Shown here piece after piece: positions 53,995-62,994 of a stretch of DNA of 64,000 bases. A program made the position numbers and the translations under genes. The notes under the pieces are model-generated. The model was given only the letters and a program-made list of their open reading frames with translations. It made no database searches and had not been told where the DNA came from. Origin of the DNA: a virus. Positions within the stretch are counted from its first letter, which is position 1. Each line of letters opens with the position of its first letter. The DNA lies in IMG/VR virus record IMGVR_UViG_3300035034_001869, positions 1 to 64,000 of that record. One strand, 5' to 3'.

Positions 53995-55458
53995 ATGAGA
54001 AAGAAACCGACAGTAATATGGGAACCGTGGCCTGGTTCTCAGCAAAGATTCTTGACTTGCCCTGCATGGGAATGTCTTTTGCATGGGAACAGGGGTGGTG
54101 GTAAAACTGATGTTCTAATAATGGATTTTTTGCAAGATGTAGGGAAAGGATTTGGATCTGATTACAAAGGTTTACTTTTGAGAGAAGCAACAACAGAGCT
54201 TGGTGATGTTATATCAAAGACCAGAAAATGGATTCCTCGAATCTTCCCGCTTGCAAAATATAATGGATCTCGAAAAATATGGACATTTCCTGAAGGTGAA
54301 ACACTCTGGTTGAATTATGCACGTACCGAAACTGATTATGAGCAGTATCATGGTCATGAATATCCTTGGATTGGATGGGAAGAGCTTACCAATCATGCAT
54401 TTGATAAAGTTTATCTGAAATTAATGTCTTGTAGTCGATCATCTAACAAAAAAATCACCCCAAAATACAGAGCAACATGTAATCCAAGTGGTCCAGGCCA
54501 TCAATGGGTGAAACAACGTTTTATTGATACTGTGCCAGTTGGTAAAATTCATAAAGAAACCATAGAAGTTGAATTTCCTAACCCAAAAGGAATAATGGTT
54601 AAACAGGAATTGACTGTAACCAGAACACATGTTCAAAGTTTTCAATCAGAGAATAAATCTCTTGCGGAAGCTGATCCATTATACATGGCTAAGATCTTTT
54701 CTTTGACAAAAGACAACGAAATGTTAAGAAAAGCCTGGATTGATGGTTCTTGGGATCTTTTGATAGGTGGTTTTTTTACAGATGTATGGGATAAAAATAT
54801 TCATGTACTCCCCACATTTAAAGCTCCATCTTCTTGGACACTTACCCGAAGTTTTGACTGGGGTTCAAGCAAACCTTGGGCTGTCACTTATGCATTCATT
54901 ACAAATGGAGAACAACCTGAACCAGGGGGACTTGATGATGTTCTTCCTTATATCCCTAAAAACTCAGTAATTGTACCAACAGAGATATATGGGTGGAATG
55001 GGAATGTTAATGAAGGGGATCAAGCTATATCCTCAGAAATAGCTGAGCGTGTTTTGAATGTTGACAGATCCTTACTTACTGAATATAATATCAAATGTAT
55101 TCCAGGACCGGCAGATACATCTATTTATGAAGTTAGAGACGGAACCTCAATTGGAACAAATTTAGCAACTCATGGATGTCGTTGGACAAGGGCTTATAAA
55201 GGAGCAGGGTCAAGAATTGCAGGATGGTCATTGATCAGACAGATGTTGGGAGCCGCAAAAAGAGGGGATATAGAAAGTCCTCATTTATATTTTTTTGATC
55301 AAGCTCAGCACCATATAAGAACATTGCCTGTAATGCAAAGAGATAAAAAGAAGCCAGAAGATATTGATACGGAGCTTGAAGACCATTTAATGGATTCCTT
55401 ACGTTATTTAATCGCAAGAAAGTTGATTACATTGCAACGTAGGGCTGTAGCAAACTAA
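53995..55458 (+). CDS. terL: Terminase large subunit
   Basis: The DNA-packaging motor: an ATPase that pumps DNA into the prohead and a nuclease that cuts it. Walker A GNRGGGKT is at 31-38, Walker B with acidic pair IGWEE at about 126-130, and coupling motif CNPSGPGH near 162. The RNase H-like nuclease starts at FDWGSSKPWAV near 290 and continues to the LEDHLMDSLRYLIARK ending, with acidic D and E residues placed as usual. At 487 aa it has normal length. It is preceded by the small subunit group and followed by the portal. Confidence 0.96.
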   Translation: MRKKPTVIWEPWPGSQQRFLTCPAWECLLHGNRGGGKTDVLIMDFLQDVGKGFGSDYKGLLLREATTELGDVISKTRKWIPRIFPLAKYNGSRKIWTFPEGETLWLNYARTETDYEQYHGHEYPWIGWEELTNHAFDKVYLKLMSCSRSSNKKITPKYRATCNPSGPGHQWVKQRFIDTVPVGKIHKETIEVEFPNPKGIMVKQELTVTRTHVQSFQSENKSLAEADPLYMAKIFSLTKDNEMLRKAWIDGSWDLLIGGFFTDVWDKNIHVLPTFKAPSSWTLTRSFDWGSSKPWAVTYAFITNGEQPEPGGLDDVLPYIPKNSVIVPTEIYGWNGNVNEGDQAISSEIAERVLNVDRSLLTEYNIKCIPGPADTSIYEVRDGTSIGTNLATHGCRWTRAYKGAGSRIAGWSLIRQMLGAAKRGDIESPHLYFFDQAQHHIRTLPVMQRDKKKPEDIDTELEDHLMDSLRYLIARKLITLQRRAVAN

Positions 55459-55473
55459 AAAGGAGCAATTATT

Positions 55474-56970
55474 ATGGCAGACACAGAAAAACAGCAAGTT
55501 TCGTATGCATCGGTTGATACTATTCATCCCGATTATGAAAAAAATCGAGATGCCTGGGAAAGAGTTCGTGATTGTATGGATGGGGAAGATGTTGTTAAAT
55601 CCAAGGCAGAAAAATATCTACCACGTCCTTCTGGAATGAAAAATGAATACAAAGATGCGTACATTGGCTATAAAGAACGTGCCCATTTCCCACTTATCAC
55701 TGCATATGCTCTTTCCGGAGCTTTAGGAATTGTAATTACAAAACTTCCTGAATTTAATGTGCCAAAACAACTTGAATATATCTTGAAAACGGCTACCAAA
55801 GACGGAAGAAATCTTGATCAGTTGTTTATGGATATGATAATTGAAGTATTCCAAACTGGCAGATGCCCATTGTTGGTAGATGTTATTTCCAGTAAAAATG
55901 AATTTCGATTTGTTGATTATAAGGCAGAGGAATTTATTAATTGGAAAACTTCAATCGTTTCTGAAGAAAAAAGTTTATCTTTAGGGGTTTTAAAAGAAGC
56001 TGTTCCTGATTCTGATGATATTTTTTCACATGACACCAAAGACGTTTACAGAGTTTTGCGGATTGAAGACGGTGCGTATACCACGGCTTTGTATGAGTCG
56101 GACGGTCAGAAAATTGTTGATACTGAAGTATCCCCTACTTTACGAGGTAAAAGTTTAGATAGAATACCATTATTTCTTTCTGGATCAATAAACAATTCGT
56201 TTGATCTTCAGCCGATTCCTTTAATCTCAGTTGCCAATTGTTCTGTTCAGATTTATAGAAAAGAAGCGGATCTTGCAAATTCAGAATATCTTTCATGTAA
56301 TCCTACTTTATGTATTGTTGGTGCCGCCAATGATTTAAATCTTCCGAATGTTGTTGGATCTTCTGTCATGATTGTTCTTGAAAATGAACAAGCCCGTGTT
56401 TTTTATACAGAAACTGATACGGCGGCACTCACTCATGTAAAATCACATATTACTGATCTGTATGAAGAAGCAATCAGACACGGTGTAGCTATCTTAGACG
56501 CACGTAAAGGAGTTGAAGCGGCTGAATCACTCAGAATACGTCAATCAACGCAGAGCGCATCAATATACTCGATATTTCTTGCGGCAATCAATGCTGTCAA
56601 GCAGGGTCTTGAAGCTATGTGTGATTGGGGTGGATATAACAAAGATGAAGTTATGGTTGATGCTCCATCCACACTTACCCAGGGTATTCCTGATTCAGCC
56701 ATTCTTGCGAAGATTGTTGAAGGACATTCTTCTGGTGTTATTCCGTTGGAAGTAATCCATAGATATCTTGTTTATTCAGGACTTCTTGATCAAACTGTTG
56801 GTTATGAAGAATATGTAACAATGCTGGAAAATGATCCTATTAATTTGGAATCAGAAGAGGAAGAACCCATTTCCATTACAGATAAGGACGGAAATGTTAT
56901 TGGTGCAAAAAAGCAAGAGACGAAAAATGATTTGGATCTTGCTGATGATGGTGAAATAACGGACAATTAA
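55474..56970 (+). CDS. Portal protein (DUF4055-like)
   Basis: The dodecameric channel at the capsid vertex through which DNA enters and leaves. The 498-residue chain has YLPRPSGMKNEYKDAYIGYKERAHFP near residue 47 and RSGRCPLLVDV-type segments. A later part with EAIRHGVAILDARKGVEAAESLRIRQSTQSASI is typical of the crown/stem region in the DUF4055 portal group. AAAGGAG precedes the start, 15 bases after the terminase stop. Confidence 0.9.
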   Translation: MADTEKQQVSYASVDTIHPDYEKNRDAWERVRDCMDGEDVVKSKAEKYLPRPSGMKNEYKDAYIGYKERAHFPLITAYALSGALGIVITKLPEFNVPKQLEYILKTATKDGRNLDQLFMDMIIEVFQTGRCPLLVDVISSKNEFRFVDYKAEEFINWKTSIVSEEKSLSLGVLKEAVPDSDDIFSHDTKDVYRVLRIEDGAYTTALYESDGQKIVDTEVSPTLRGKSLDRIPLFLSGSINNSFDLQPIPLISVANCSVQIYRKEADLANSEYLSCNPTLCIVGAANDLNLPNVVGSSVMIVLENEQARVFYTETDTAALTHVKSHITDLYEEAIRHGVAILDARKGVEAAESLRIRQSTQSASIYSIFLAAINAVKQGLEAMCDWGGYNKDEVMVDAPSTLTQGIPDSAILAKIVEGHSSGVIPLEVIHRYLVYSGLLDQTVGYEEYVTMLENDPINLESEEEEPISITDKDGNVIGAKKQETKNDLDLADDGEITDN

Positions 56971-57030
56971 CGGGGATCTGAGATCCCCAAACTGGAATCT
57001 TGAGGATTCCGAAATTTAAGGAGAACAAAA

Positions 57031-57798
57031 ATGCCAGATTTTAAATTTATTGAAGATGCAGACATGAGAGAAAAAGTGGAAAATGCTCACAAGATCGAAG
57101 TTGATCAACTTACGATTGATTTAACCAATTCTGCAAAAGAGCAGGTGGACAATGCCGTCACTGGTTTGAAGACAAAAAACCAAGAACTTTTGGATGAGAA
57201 GAAAAATCTTGCCACAACTCTTAAAAAGTTTGAAGGGTATGATCCAGTCAAAGTCAAAGAGGCATCTGATTTTTATGAAAAGAACAAGGATGCTGAATTT
57301 CTGAAAGACGGCACAGTCGAGGAACTTATTGAGAAGAAAACTTCCCAATTAACTTCTGATTTTGAAGCACAGTTGAATGAATTGAATACGGAACTGGGTT
57401 CCACAAAAACTGCCGCAAGCACATACAAATCCTTGTTTGAATCAAAAGTTATTGATGACGGAATAAGAGATGAAGCCATTAAAGCAGGAATGTTGCCCAC
57501 AGCCGTTGAGGATGCTGTAATGCGTGGACGTAGCGTTTTCTCTTTGGACGAAAAGAGACAAATTGAAGCCCGTGATTCCGAAGGAAAACTGGCACTTACT
57601 GAAGACAAAAAGGTTCTTAATACAAAGAACTGGATTGAGGGATTGAAGGAAACTTCACCTCATTATTGGCCTCAGTCAAAAGGTGCCGGGGCATTCGGTG
57701 GACGTGGCGGTTCTGAGTCCGATGCAATGGCAAAAAGGATTGCCGCCGCTGAATCCGGAGATGCAAATGCATATAGAAAGCTTATGCGTGGAAAATAA
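57031..57798 (+). CDS. Capsid scaffold protein
   Basis: A charged, coiled-coil-rich protein placed between portal and coat genes, as scaffolds are. Residues 30-130 are helical heptad-like (DNAVTGLKTKNQELLDEKKNLATTLKKF, QLTSDFEAQLNELNTELGS). The C-terminal end has a glycine-rich GAGAFGGRGGSESDAMAKRIAAAESGD tail. AAGGAG precedes the start. No protease motif is visible, so the scaffold probably exits intact. Confidence 0.85.
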   Translation: MPDFKFIEDADMREKVENAHKIEVDQLTIDLTNSAKEQVDNAVTGLKTKNQELLDEKKNLATTLKKFEGYDPVKVKEASDFYEKNKDAEFLKDGTVEELIEKKTSQLTSDFEAQLNELNTELGSTKTAASTYKSLFESKVIDDGIRDEAIKAGMLPTAVEDAVMRGRSVFSLDEKRQIEARDSEGKLALTEDKKVLNTKNWIEGLKETSPHYWPQSKGAGAFGGRGGSESDAMAKRIAAAESGDANAYRKLMRGK

Positions 57799-57822
57799 TC
57801 CGTTTAAGTTGATATTTAATAC

Positions 57823-57971
57823 TTGACATCCAGCTTTTTATTATTTAAAGTGGACTATAGATTATAAAAGTGTTCTTGAGGAACGCTGTTTTGACGACCT
57901 TGGGGGTCGGAAAACATTATTAAGAGTTTTTTTAGTAAGGTTTCACCGGCCCCTTTTCACATCCGGTGAAA
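57823..57971 (+). promoter_or_regulatory. Coat gene leader with promoter and hairpins
   Basis: TTGACA (57823-57828) with a weak TAAAGT 17 bases on is a possible promoter. The leader then holds CGACC-TTGGG-GGTCG (57895-57909) and a 9-bp stem TTTCACCGG/CCGGTGAAA (57941-57949 with 57963-57971) just before AGGAGG. The pair could raise or stabilise coat mRNA. No T-tract follows the second stem. Confidence 0.5.
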
Positions 57972-58001
57972 ATATAATATTAATTATAGGAGGAAGTAAA
58001 A

Positions 58002-59174
58002 ATGGCAAATATTTGGGAACATCCCTCAGTGATCGCAATGGAAGCTTTGACACATCTGGAGGATGCGCTTGTAATTGCTCCTCTTTGCGCCAAGGACAAA
58101 ACAAGTGATTTCACCAACAAATCCAATGGATGGAAAGTCGGTGACACTGTTTCTTTTAGAACCCACGGTGAATATGAAGTTGATGAATTTTCCTCTGCAA
58201 TTTCGACCCAGTCTATCAGCACATCTACACGGCCCATGCAGATTGAAAAACACTTTGACATTTCAGTTGAAGTTACTGCCCGTGAGATGACCCTTGAGCT
58301 TGATTCTTTTATTGATCAGGTTATTCGTCCCGCAACCTACAAACTGGCAGAAAAAGTTGATACCTATGTTGGTACCAAAATTCTCCAGGCCGCAGGCGCA
58401 TATTACAGTACAGCCCTTTTTGAAACTGCCGCTGATATCGCTCTTGCCCGTAAAGCCGCAATTCTGCAACAGTTGTCCATGAATCGTTTCTGTCTGGTTG
58501 ATCTGGACCTTGAAGCGACTCTCCTGGGCCAGACCTGGTTTAACCAGTCTAATTCTCGTGGCGGTGACGGTGAGTTGACTCTCCGTAATGCTGACATGGG
58601 TCGTGTAATGGGGATGGATTTTTTCACCAGTATCGCCTTCCCGACTGAAACAGCCGCCTATACCGCAGGAACAATCGTTTCCACTACTAACAATACTGGT
58701 GGAACCACGAACTTGATCGGAGATTCCACTCTTGTTATTGATGCCGCCGATGCCACTGATGCCGCCAATCTTACCGTTAAAGCTGGTGATAGACTTGCAA
58801 TTGCGGGTGTTCGTAGACCATTGGTTGTAGAAACTGCAATTGTTGATGCTGATACAAGCGTTGCAATTGTTCTTGTTGATCCTATTACCGAAGTCATTCC
58901 TGATGGTGCCGCTGTTACAGTTGTCGGTTCCGGTAAAGATATTCAGCATCACGGAGCTATTTTTGATGACAGATCTCTTGCAGTTGCCTTCCCCATGCTT
59001 GATCTTCCGGAAGACAAAACTGCCGCAGTTGTTTCCAACAATGGCGTAAGTATTCGTCTTGTTAAAGGATACACACAGAGTTCCAAGAAAACCACAATGT
59101 CTCTTGACTTGCTGGTTGGCGCTTTTTGTCTTGATCCCAGACACATTACATTGGTCGGGGACAAAACCGCCTAA
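58002..59174 (+). CDS. Major capsid protein (P22 coat-like)
   Basis: The HK97-fold shell protein. The pattern near the start (IWEHPSVIAMEALTHLEDALV), a glycine- and threonine-rich E-loop region, and MQIEKHFDISVEVTAREMTLELDSFIDQVIRPATYKLAEKVD at about 77-120 match the P22 gp5 group. A beta-rich insertion (about 215-320, GDSTLVIDAADATDAANLTVKAGDRLAI) fits the I-domain position. AGGAGGAAG precedes the ATG. The codon use is less AT-rich than neighbours, as expected for the most abundant protein. Confidence 0.93.
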   Translation: MANIWEHPSVIAMEALTHLEDALVIAPLCAKDKTSDFTNKSNGWKVGDTVSFRTHGEYEVDEFSSAISTQSISTSTRPMQIEKHFDISVEVTAREMTLELDSFIDQVIRPATYKLAEKVDTYVGTKILQAAGAYYSTALFETAADIALARKAAILQQLSMNRFCLVDLDLEATLLGQTWFNQSNSRGGDGELTLRNADMGRVMGMDFFTSIAFPTETAAYTAGTIVSTTNNTGGTTNLIGDSTLVIDAADATDAANLTVKAGDRLAIAGVRRPLVVETAIVDADTSVAIVLVDPITEVIPDGAAVTVVGSGKDIQHHGAIFDDRSLAVAFPMLDLPEDKTAAVVSNNGVSIRLVKGYTQSSKKTTMSLDLLVGAFCLDPRHITLVGDKTA

Positions 59175-59212
59175 TAGTCCTTTGGGCTAATTTTCAAGGA
59201 AGGAGATAAGTT

Positions 59213-59452
59213 ATGAAGCTTTATAGAGATGGCAAATGTATGCAAATGGTTGATAAAGATCAATTACAGATTTGCCTTGATGCCGGATGGAGCAGAACAG
59301 ATGAAGTTGCAGAAGCACAGGCTTTGGAAGATGCTGAATTGGAGGAATTGCAAGCAATAGAAGATGCAAAGAAATTGCTGGATTCAGTTGAAGACGAAGA
59401 TTCTGCCCCGAAGAAAAAAATCGTTAAAAAAACCTCCAGAAAGAAAAAATAA
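59213..59452 (+). CDS. Small head-region protein, 79 aa
   Basis: An N-terminal beta-hairpin (MKLYRDGKCMQMVDKDQLQICLDAGWSR) followed by a glutamate-rich helix and a lysine-rich tail (KKKIVKKTSRKKK). Similar small genes often follow coat genes and have an HeH-like fold. Role unknown. AAGGAGA precedes the start. Confidence 0.75.
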   Translation: MKLYRDGKCMQMVDKDQLQICLDAGWSRTDEVAEAQALEDAELEELQAIEDAKKLLDSVEDEDSAPKKKIVKKTSRKKK

Positions 59453-59462
59453 GGGGGAATAA

Positions 59463-59969
59463 ATGGCCTTAAACGAAACATTAGGTGCCATAGATGCCAA
59501 CTCCTATGTTACCCTTGCTGAGGCGGAGGCATACTTTGAAGATCGTATGCACTCCTCAGCCTGGGAAGCATTAACTGATGAGGTGAAATCTAATTTATTG
59601 GTTTCATCTTCTCAAATGTTAGATTGGTACATTAAGTGGAAGGGCTATAAAAGCTCAGAAACACAATCTATGAAATGGCCCCGTTCTGGTGTTGTTCGTC
59701 CCAGTGGGATTGAAGTTGATGATGATGTTCTTCCTGCTGAGGTCAAAACTGCTGTCTATGAACAAGCCTTTGTTAATATATCGGCTGATCGTAATGAGGA
59801 TAATGCTTTGGCTGGAATCAGTCAATTGAAAGCTGGATCTCTTATGATTAAGGCAGGTCCAGAAAAGCCAAATCAAACCAACGCAAAACCGGTGCCCGAA
59901 CATGTAAGCAGAATTTTATCTGATCTGACTACTGGCGGCAACGGAACCGTATGGTTATTGAGAGCATAA
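59463..59969 (+). CDS. Head-tail connector (DnaT-like/gp6-like)
   Basis: Adaptor that extends the portal channel. The DANSYVTLAEAEAYFEDRMHSSAWEAL start and WPRSGVVRPSG segment are typical of phage head-tail connectors that databases often label DnaT-like ssDNA-binding. The AAVYEQAFVNIS-type helix follows. The length of 168 aa is normal. Confidence 0.85.
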   Translation: MALNETLGAIDANSYVTLAEAEAYFEDRMHSSAWEALTDEVKSNLLVSSSQMLDWYIKWKGYKSSETQSMKWPRSGVVRPSGIEVDDDVLPAEVKTAVYEQAFVNISADRNEDNALAGISQLKAGSLMIKAGPEKPNQTNAKPVPEHVSRILSDLTTGGNGTVWLLRA

Positions 59970-59970
59970 A

Positions 59971-60333
59971 ATGGCAAGTATCAGAAATATATTTTTAAAG
60001 GGTGTAGAAACTGTTTTTAACGTGTTCAATGAAGCCGTTAAGAGTGGGACCTATAATGTGGATATAGACGATGGTTTTGTTACTGCAACCACATCCACAG
60101 ACACTATCCGATGTATTTTTGAAACTTTTGAGGAAAAGGATGTGGCAGTTTTATCATTCTCTGAATTGATTCAGCCCCAGGATATTAAAGGGTTGATGCC
60201 GTCTGTTGATTTGGTCAATTGTGAAATGACAACTCAGGGTTATTGCATATTTGGAACGGAAAAATATGCAGTTGAAGCCTTTGAACTTGACCCAATGGAT
60301 GTTATTTATACGCTTCTTTTGAGGAGGGTTTAA
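59971..60333 (+). CDS. Probable head-tail completion protein, 120 aa
   Basis: Placed between connector and gp10-like genes, where head completion (stopper) proteins are encoded. Beta-rich sequence (GTYNVDIDDGFVTATTSTDTIRCIFETFEEKDVAVLSFSE) and a C-terminal YTLLLRRV strand fit that fold. The assignment rests on order and length. Confidence 0.72.
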   Translation: MASIRNIFLKGVETVFNVFNEAVKSGTYNVDIDDGFVTATTSTDTIRCIFETFEEKDVAVLSFSELIQPQDIKGLMPSVDLVNCEMTTQGYCIFGTEKYAVEAFELDPMDVIYTLLLRRV

Positions 60334-60335
60334 AT

Positions 60336-60797
60336 ATGAAAATTGAAGCTTTTATAGCAAGCTTACGACTTGGATTAAGGTCTGGTATTGAGAAAGGTTC
60401 CCGTTCAATTTTATATAGCAAGAATAACACAATTCTTGCTTTATTGAGAGCGCATTCTCCGAAAGACTCAGGGGAGTTTAGTTCTAATTGGAGAGTTGCC
60501 AGAAGCAGATATGGAAAACGTAATATATTAGCTGGATTGGTAGTTGTGAATGATACTCCGAATTATGGACAATTTGTAGCTTTTGGGGCAGAACCAAGAA
60601 AAGCCCCGTGGTATTTTCCTCATGGGAAAAGTACAGGTACTGGAAAACTTATACAGTATCAAGGAAAGATTTGGGCCGGAGGATTAAATCCCGGACACGT
60701 TGATACTGTAGGTGGTCCTATTGTTCAGGTTATGGATAGTTTTGCAAATAAATTTACTCAGGAATTTGCTGATAAAATCACCGGGCATATTGTATAA
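60336..60797 (+). CDS. HK97 gp10-like tail-completion protein, 153 aa
   Basis: Features a helix followed by LRAHSPKDSGEFSSNWRV, a common HK97 gp10 pattern, then VVVNDTPNYGQFVAFG and a long loop ending in a helical tail (DSFANKFTQEFADKI). It joins head and tail. AGGAGG precedes the start. Confidence 0.85.
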   Translation: MKIEAFIASLRLGLRSGIEKGSRSILYSKNNTILALLRAHSPKDSGEFSSNWRVARSRYGKRNILAGLVVVNDTPNYGQFVAFGAEPRKAPWYFPHGKSTGTGKLIQYQGKIWAGGLNPGHVDTVGGPIVQVMDSFANKFTQEFADKITGHIV

Positions 60798-61249
60798 TGA
60801 ATAACAGAGAAGACAGCCTACAGGAAATATACGAACGGATAAAGGCAAATCGAACTGATTTGGGTCTTACTTCTTTTAAGTGGAACCCTACAGAACCAAT
60901 TGCCGATAAAGATATGCCTTGTTGCATTCTATTAGAAGGCATTGATAATGTTGTTGCTCATGGAAGTAAGAACAGTTCCGGGTATCCTCTTAGACGGGCT
61001 TTAGAAGTTAAGTTGGAGCTTATAACAACATCAGTTGTTGATATTAAGTCTCTGTTAAGAGATTTAAGAAGGATTGTTTTTACGGAGAGAGGTACTGATC
61101 CTCCTGTTTATAATGCCAGGCTCCTTCCGAATAATCGAACTGGGTTTATAAATGAAAATAGAACTGAAGGCCCTACCGGTTACGGTTTACCAGATGTTCT
61201 GGGAATGAGCTTGGTTTTGGATTTAGTATATACGGATGAAATGTTATGA
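60797..61249 (+). CDS. Tail terminator protein (probable), 150 aa
   Basis: Position between gp10-like and tail tube genes and an alpha/beta pattern (YPLRRALEVKLELITTS, KSLLRDLRRIVFTERG, VLGMSLVLDLVYTD) are those of tail terminators that cap the tube. It overlaps the previous gene by one base. The family is inferred from order. Confidence 0.8.
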   Translation: MNNREDSLQEIYERIKANRTDLGLTSFKWNPTEPIADKDMPCCILLEGIDNVVAHGSKNSSGYPLRRALEVKLELITTSVVDIKSLLRDLRRIVFTERGTDPPVYNARLLPNNRTGFINENRTEGPTGYGLPDVLGMSLVLDLVYTDEML

Positions 61250-61309
61250 TATTTGTGATTCCAGAAGACTATATATAAATTAACACAAACTTTTTAGGAG
61301 GATTTAAAA

Positions 61310-62095
61310 ATGGCCACAAGCCCTAACACAGATAATTATACCTTAGGAAAAGGCGTAGTATTCTTCGATCAACTTGTCTCTGGTGTATATCAGGGAGAAC
61401 GAGATCTTGGGAATGCTCCTGCCTTTACGTTTAACATCGCTCTTGAGACTCTTGAGCATTTCAGTTCCAGAGGCGGATTGAAAGCAAAGGATAAAGAAAT
61501 CATTTCCCAGATTACTCCGGGTCTTGCTTTTACTCTTGATGAAGTAAACAAAGAAAATCTGGCATTGCTCACTTTGGGCGATACCACAACCGTTACACAA
61601 ATTGCCGGAACAGTTGCGGAGGAGGAGGTTGTTGCCCATCTTGATTTGCGTTTTGATCTTGAATATCGCCAGATATCCTCAGTTGTTATCATGGATGAGA
61701 CTGATACGGATACCTATATTGCCGGAACTGATTATGTTATTGATACGACCCTCAGTGATGATAAGATTGGCAGGGTCAAAGTTTTGTCAACCGGCTCCAT
61801 CACTGAAGGTGAGACACTTCACGTTGCCTACAGTTATGCTGGAATTACCTATACGAACATTGCCGCTTTTGCCAATACTCAGATTCAAGGGAAGCTCAGA
61901 TTTGTTTCTGATAACCCTGCTGGACAACAGCAAGAATTGGAAGTTTGGAGCGTATCACTTGTTCCCGCTGGTGACACGGCACTGATTGGTGATGACTGGT
62001 CCACACTCGGCTTTACCGGAGAAATCCTGAAAGACGAAACCAACCACGCACTGTCTCCGTATATGAATATTATCATGGATCAGGCCACAACCTAA
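61310..62095 (+). CDS. Major tail tube protein
   Basis: Forms the tail tube. The TLGKGVVFFDQL start, GNAPAFTFNIALETLEHFSSRGG and repeated beta strands are typical of siphophage tube proteins. The C-terminal half (ALIGDDWSTLGFTGEILKD) completes the sandwich. The presence of a separate tape-measure and chaperone genes downstream fits. AGGAGG precedes the ATG. Confidence 0.9.
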   Translation: MATSPNTDNYTLGKGVVFFDQLVSGVYQGERDLGNAPAFTFNIALETLEHFSSRGGLKAKDKEIISQITPGLAFTLDEVNKENLALLTLGDTTTVTQIAGTVAEEEVVAHLDLRFDLEYRQISSVVIMDETDTDTYIAGTDYVIDTTLSDDKIGRVKVLSTGSITEGETLHVAYSYAGITYTNIAAFANTQIQGKLRFVSDNPAGQQQELEVWSVSLVPAGDTALIGDDWSTLGFTGEILKDETNHALSPYMNIIMDQATT

Positions 62096-62118
62096 TATTA
62101 ATCTTTAGTGTTTTTGCC

Positions 62119-62163
62119 AAAAGTCTGGTGGGCAAATAAAAGAAAAAAGTCCACCAGACTTTT
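62119..62163 (+). terminator. 13-bp hairpin between tail tube and chaperone genes
   Basis: AAAAGTCTGGTGG (62119-62131) and CCACCAGACTTTT (62151-62163) pair perfectly, ending in TTTT. It could be a partial terminator that keeps tube protein in excess over tail assembly proteins. Confidence 0.75.
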
Positions 62164-62195
62164 AAAACATTACTCAAAAAAGAAGGAAAGATAAG

Positions 62196-62642
62196 ATGAA
62201 AGAACGACAGACACTATCCCTCGATTTAGACTCCTTGTTTCCTGGTTCAACCGTTACCATTGGAAACCAATCCATTATTATCAAGCCATTGACCATTGAG
62301 CAACTTGCCATTTTATCCAAGAAATTAACTGGATTTGGTGATGTTCTTGCTGAAAAAGGAGTTACTTGGGAAAACTATAATTCCCCGGAAAATCTATTTA
62401 AACTCGCAATCGTCATATTGGAGAATGTTCCAGATGTTTTGGAAGAGGCATCGAATGTTCGTATTGAAGATTTGAGAGTATTGCCAATTGAGTTGGTTGT
62501 TGAAATTATTGAGACAATCATCTCTGAAAACTTGAAGTCCAAGGAATCATTGGAAAAAAACTTCAAGAGCTTGACCAAGAAATTTCTCCCGGAGGAAGAA
62601 GTAAAGGCGAAAAAGACTCCGTTGAAAAAGATTCGAACATAA
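62196..62642 (+). CDS. Tail assembly chaperone G
   Basis: Short product of the tail chaperone pair that folds around the tape measure. The 148-residue protein begins with a beta-rich head (SLDLDSLFPGSTVTIGNQSIIIKPLTIEQLAIL) and ends in a charged helix. A canonical A-AAA-AAC slippery heptamer lies in frame at 62555-62561. Ribosomes that do not slip give this protein. Confidence 0.88.
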   Translation: MKERQTLSLDLDSLFPGSTVTIGNQSIIIKPLTIEQLAILSKKLTGFGDVLAEKGVTWENYNSPENLFKLAIVILENVPDVLEEASNVRIEDLRVLPIELVVEIIETIISENLKSKESLEKNFKSLTKKFLPEEEVKAKKTPLKKIRT

Positions 62643-62932
62643 CCTTTGCCATTCAAACGTTAGTGGCAAATGGTCATCATTGGTCGAGCATTAAAACATA
62701 TACGTTATCTGAGATAGGAACGTTCTTTAAGACAGTCGTTCTACTTGAGAGGGATAAGAAAGCTCAAAAGATCTCAGACATTTGGCAAGGTACAAATTTG
62801 ACTTTAGATGGACTGAAACAAGTTTTAAAGGATTTGGGCATGAATCTTGATAAGAAGCCAGAAGAAAAATCAATTGAAGAGGTGAACAGCGATTGGAAAC
62901 GACTGGCTGAATTTATGTCAAAGCAAAGGTAA
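62561..62932 (+). CDS. Tail assembly chaperone T extension (made by -1 frameshift)
   Basis: The -1 frame is open from the slippery site A-AAA-AAC to 62932 and encodes about 123 residues (LQELDQEISPGG..., TFAIQTLVANGHHW, KRLAEFMSKQR). Joined to the first 122 residues of G it gives a GT fusion of about 245 residues. A GTG at 62663 could start a separate product but lacks a good site. The arrangement upstream of the tape measure is standard for siphophages. Confidence 0.85.
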   Translation, partial: LQELDQEISPGGRSKGEKDSVEKDSNITFAIQTLVANGHHWSSIKTYTLSEIGTFFKTVVLLERDKKAQKISDIWQGTNLTLDGLKQVLKDLGMNLDKKPEEKSIEEVNSDWKRLAEFMSKQR

Positions 62933-62994
62933 TTCCTTAGCAGAAGAAAAGACAGCGTAAAAAGAATCAATTATGTCTAAGCAAGGAAAATGAT

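Noticed and set aside
58263-59144. Long leftward frame of 293 codons inside the coat gene
   Set aside because: It is the antisense shadow of a strongly coding gene, with serine/asparagine-rich low-complexity sequence and no ribosome-binding site.
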